A stretch of 7,828 nucleotides of DNA from Lachnospiraceae bacterium UBA3863 (GTDB lineage Bacteria; Bacillota; Clostridia; Lachnospirales; Lachnospiraceae), in NCBI GenBank assembly GCA_002392385.1, contig DGGX01000124.1:1-7828 (forward strand), given 5' to 3'. Numbering within the stretch: the stretch's first letter is position 1; every line of letters begins with the position of its first letter. A program made the translations under genes and the position numbers. The notes under the pieces were generated by a model. It had not been told where the DNA came from and searched no databases. It saw nothing but the letters and a program-made list of their open reading frames with translations. Shown here in pieces: positions 6,113 to 7,828 of the stretch.

Positions 6113-6149
6113 AATGACCATTTTTCTGAAAGAAAGACAGGGGCGGATA

Positions 6150-6158
6150 TGGTATACT
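6150..6158 (+). promoter_or_regulatory. Extended -10 promoter of the first LysR gene
   Basis: TGGTATACT reads as TG, one base, TATACT, an extended -10 with five of six matches to TATAAT. No good -35 is found 16-18 bases upstream, which is common for extended -10 promoters or for ones helped by a bound activator. Transcription would start near 6165, leaving a leader of about 53 bases before the ATG at 6218. Confidence 0.55.
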
Positions 6159-6217
6159 GAATACAGAGGATCCGTAACTTTCGGCAGGAGCGGAAAGATA
6201 AGGAAACGAGGGACGGC

Positions 6218-7240
6218 ATGACCATCAATTCACTGCAGGTCTTTCTGACTGTAACAGAAGAAATGAATTTCACAAAGGCTGCCCAGCGACTTATGATCAC
6301 CCAGCAGAGTCTGTCCGGACACATTCATCGTCTGGAGGAGGAGTACGGGGTGACCCTTTTTGAAAGGAAACCCAGGCTCCGCCTCACGGCGGAGGGGGAG
6401 CATATGGCCTTTTACGCCGGGCAGATTCTCCGCATGCAGCGGGAGATGATCAGCGAGTTCGCGGATCTCTCCACCCAGAGGACTGCGGACCTGAATCTGG
6501 GGATCTCCTATATGCGCAGCTCCGTCTTCGCGACGACGATCTGGAAACACTTTCACGCGGACCATCCGAATATCTCGCTCCACCTGCTGGAGTCCAATAC
6601 CAATACACTTCTGGAAAGGCTGCAGAGCGGGGACATCCCCATTATGATCGGCGTGGATATACGTCCCATCCCCGGCCTGGACGTCATGCCCCTCATGCAG
6701 GAGAGCATGTGCTGCCTGGTCGACAGGCAGATCTATGCCAGGCACTGCGGCAAGGACGAGGACGAGATCCGGAAGATAAGGCCGGGAACGCCTATCTCCC
6801 TGCAGGAGCTGGGCAGCCTGCCGGTCATGCTGCCGCCTGCGGGGAACCGTCTGCGGATCGCTCTGGAGAGGCTGTTCCGCAACGCGGGACTCAGACAGAA
6901 GATCTATATGGAGAGCGATCGTCAGGATGTCCTCTACGAACTGGTCAGAGAGGGAGAGGGCGCCGGGATCCTGAGTCCCATGGTTCTGTACGACGCCGAG
7001 AGAAACAGGATCGAGGTCCCGGACAACTGTCTGCTCTTCCGGATCCCCCAGGCCGGCCTGAGTACCGTCTCCGCCGCTGTGCAGGAGGACGCCCAGCTGC
7101 CTCGCTATGCCGGGGAGATGCTCCGGGTGATCGTCCGGGTATTCTCCGATTATGAAGCGGCCATCGGGCGGCTGGGACTGGCAGGCAGTCCTGTCCGCAA
7201 CAGCTGGGAAGCTGAAAAAACCCCCGTTGATAACTGTTAG
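6218..7240 (+). CDS. LysR-family transcriptional regulator (first of tandem pair)
   Basis: This 340-residue protein is a DNA-binding regulator. Residues 1-60 form the LysR winged helix-turn-helix, with FTKAAQRLMITQQSLSGHIH (18-37) as the helix-turn-helix and GVTLFER (44-50) in the wing. A linker helix spans about 62-85. An effector-binding domain of the periplasmic-binding type starts at LNLGISYMR (92-100) and includes GDIPIMIGVD (138-147) and the inter-lobe stretch EGEGAGILSP (245-254). It is about 30-40 residues longer than most relatives because of a C-terminal tail past residue 310. GAGGGA (6208-6213) lies 4 bases before the ATG. Divergence from the TauE/SafE gene across a LysR-box dyad suggests that it controls that gene and perhaps itself. 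The ligand is unknown. Confidence 0.93.
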   Translation: MTINSLQVFLTVTEEMNFTKAAQRLMITQQSLSGHIHRLEEEYGVTLFERKPRLRLTAEGEHMAFYAGQILRMQREMISEFADLSTQRTADLNLGISYMRSSVFATTIWKHFHADHPNISLHLLESNTNTLLERLQSGDIPIMIGVDIRPIPGLDVMPLMQESMCCLVDRQIYARHCGKDEDEIRKIRPGTPISLQELGSLPVMLPPAGNRLRIALERLFRNAGLRQKIYMESDRQDVLYELVREGEGAGILSPMVLYDAERNRIEVPDNCLLFRIPQAGLSTVSAAVQEDAQLPRYAGEMLRVIVRVFSDYEAAIGRLGLAGSPVRNSWEAEKTPVDNC

Positions 7241-7268
7241 ATAACTGACAGGCTTCCATGCTAGCATG
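7226..7268. repeat. Cluster of short dyads and direct repeats between the two LysR genes
   Basis: GATAACTG occurs twice (7229-7236 and 7240-7247) with an 11-base period, about one helical turn. Overlapping dyads include TAACTGTTA (7231-7239) and GTTA-N2-TAAC (7236-7245). A perfect 12-base palindrome, CATGCTAGCATG, follows at 7257-7268. The first repeat overlaps the stop of the upstream LysR gene. No T-rich terminator and no clear promoter are seen in the 83 bases up to 7323. It could be an operator for the second LysR gene, which is an inference. Confidence 0.4.
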
Positions 7269-7323
7269 ATGCTGCAATTTGAGATATGTCCAGGCTGAGG
7301 AATACGACCTTTAAGAGGGGAAT

Positions 7324-7828
7324 ATGACACTAAACTCTTTTACCATCTTTCTGACCGTTGTAGAGGAAATGAATTTCACACGGGCCGCGCACAGACTCTT
7401 CATCACCCAGCAGAGTCTCTCCGGCCATATCCGCCGTCTGGAAGAGGAATACGGGGTCACACTGTTCGAACGCAAGCCTGCCCTCAAGCTGACGCCCGAG
7501 GGCGAGAATATGGTGTTCTATGCCAGGCAGATCCTGCAGGCGGAGAATGCCATGGTCAGCGGCTTCGCGGATATTTCCAGAAATAACGCCGCCTACCTGA
7601 ACGTGGGCATATCCTATATGCGGAGCGGCGTTTTCGGCAGCGGCATCTGGCGCAGGTTCCATAAAGAGTACCCGCATATCGAGGTGCGCTTCCTTGAAAA
7701 GAATACGGACAACCTGCTGGAGGCTCTGCAGCAGGGAGATATCAGCATGATGATCGGCATTGACGTGCGGCGCGGCTCCGGGCTCAAGGTGATCCCGCTC
7801 GTGGAGGAGAAGTTCCGCTGTATCGTGA
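7324..7828 (+). CDS. LysR-family transcriptional regulator (second of tandem pair), 3' end outside window
   Basis: The frame opens at the ATG at 7324, with AGAGGGG (7314-7320) just upstream, and stays open for 168 full codons to the edge of the window. The N-terminus has the LysR helix-turn-helix FTRAAHRLFITQQSLSGHIR (18-37) and GVTLFERKP (44-52). The effector domain begins at LNVGISYMR (92-100) and includes GDISMMIGIDV (138-148). It aligns without gaps to the preceding LysR protein, with about 105 of 168 residues identical by hand count and the highest identity in the DNA-binding domain. This points to a tandem duplication followed by divergence of the sensing domain. About half of the gene is missing. 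Whether it shares a transcript with the first LysR gene cannot be told, since no terminator is evident between them. Confidence 0.92.
   Translation, partial: MTLNSFTIFLTVVEEMNFTRAAHRLFITQQSLSGHIRRLEEEYGVTLFERKPALKLTPEGENMVFYARQILQAENAMVSGFADISRNNAAYLNVGISYMRSGVFGSGIWRRFHKEYPHIEVRFLEKNTDNLLEALQQGDISMMIGIDVRRGSGLKVIPLVEEKFRCIV

Noticed and set aside
6032..6121. Longer start of the TauE/SafE gene at 6121
   Set aside because: The extension would read through the consensus promoter and operator at 6068-6112. The ATG at 6031-6029 has AGGAG at proper spacing.
7201..7257. Possible terminator after the first LysR gene (GGAAGC at 7207-7212 with GCTTCC at 7252-7257)
   Set aside because: The loop would be 39 bases, one arm lies in coding sequence, and no T tract follows.
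6230..7330. Minus-strand open frame of 366 codons antisense to the first LysR gene
   Set aside because: The plus-strand LysR protein is unambiguous. The antisense translation has no recognisable domain.
1..7828. CRISPR array, tRNA, insertion sequence, toxin-antitoxin or phage-defence module
   Set aside because: No regularly spaced repeats, tRNA-like cloverleaf, transposase, nuclease, or small toxin/antitoxin pair could be recognised on either strand.

Overview
The window is G+C-rich bacterial chromosome. Its gene types suggest a Bacillota (Clostridia-like) organism: upp next to a cytidine/deoxycytidylate deaminase gene, an EFR1-type flavodoxin/ferredoxin fusion, strong purine-rich Shine-Dalgarno sequences, and a GltS/AEC/TauE transporter set with LysR regulators. 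This is an inference from gene content, since no rRNA or other taxonomic marker is present. I see no phage, insertion sequence, CRISPR, tRNA or plasmid genes.

Left part (1-2418), nucleotide salvage and redox. The window opens inside upp (uracil phosphoribosyltransferase, C-terminal third). A leader with four interleaved copies of one 6-base inverted-repeat element separates it from a dCMP deaminase gene. Both enzymes feed pyrimidine pools: upp makes UMP from uracil, and the deaminase makes dUMP for thymidylate synthesis. A convergent histidine-phosphatase gene (minus strand) follows. A divergent intergenic region then leads to a flavodoxin-fold protein carrying two 4Fe-4S motifs.

Middle part (2415-5251), transport. 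Behind the ferredoxin gene, on the minus strand, lies a previously unmarked C-terminal remnant of a LysR-type regulator. It points away from a complete sodium/glutamate symporter gene (gltS family), as a lost divergent regulator would. A GC-rich hairpin ends the gltS unit. An AEC-family permease gene with its own leader follows.

Right part (5267-7828), permease and regulators. A TauE/SafE-family permease gene on the minus strand converges on the AEC gene and diverges from a LysR-type regulator gene. Between them is a consensus sigma-70-type promoter for the permease (TTGACA, 17 bases, TATGAT). Its -35 box is overlapped by a dyad whose core is a perfect 13-base T-N11-A LysR box. A second LysR gene, closely similar to the first (about 105 of 168 residues identical by hand count), follows in tandem and runs off the window edge.

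Overall this is ordinary housekeeping plus an accessory transporter/regulator cluster. I found no clear new biological system. The items most worth a second look are the LysR operator/promoter overlap, the LysR remnant beside gltS, the interleaved repeats after upp, and the tandem LysR paralogues.
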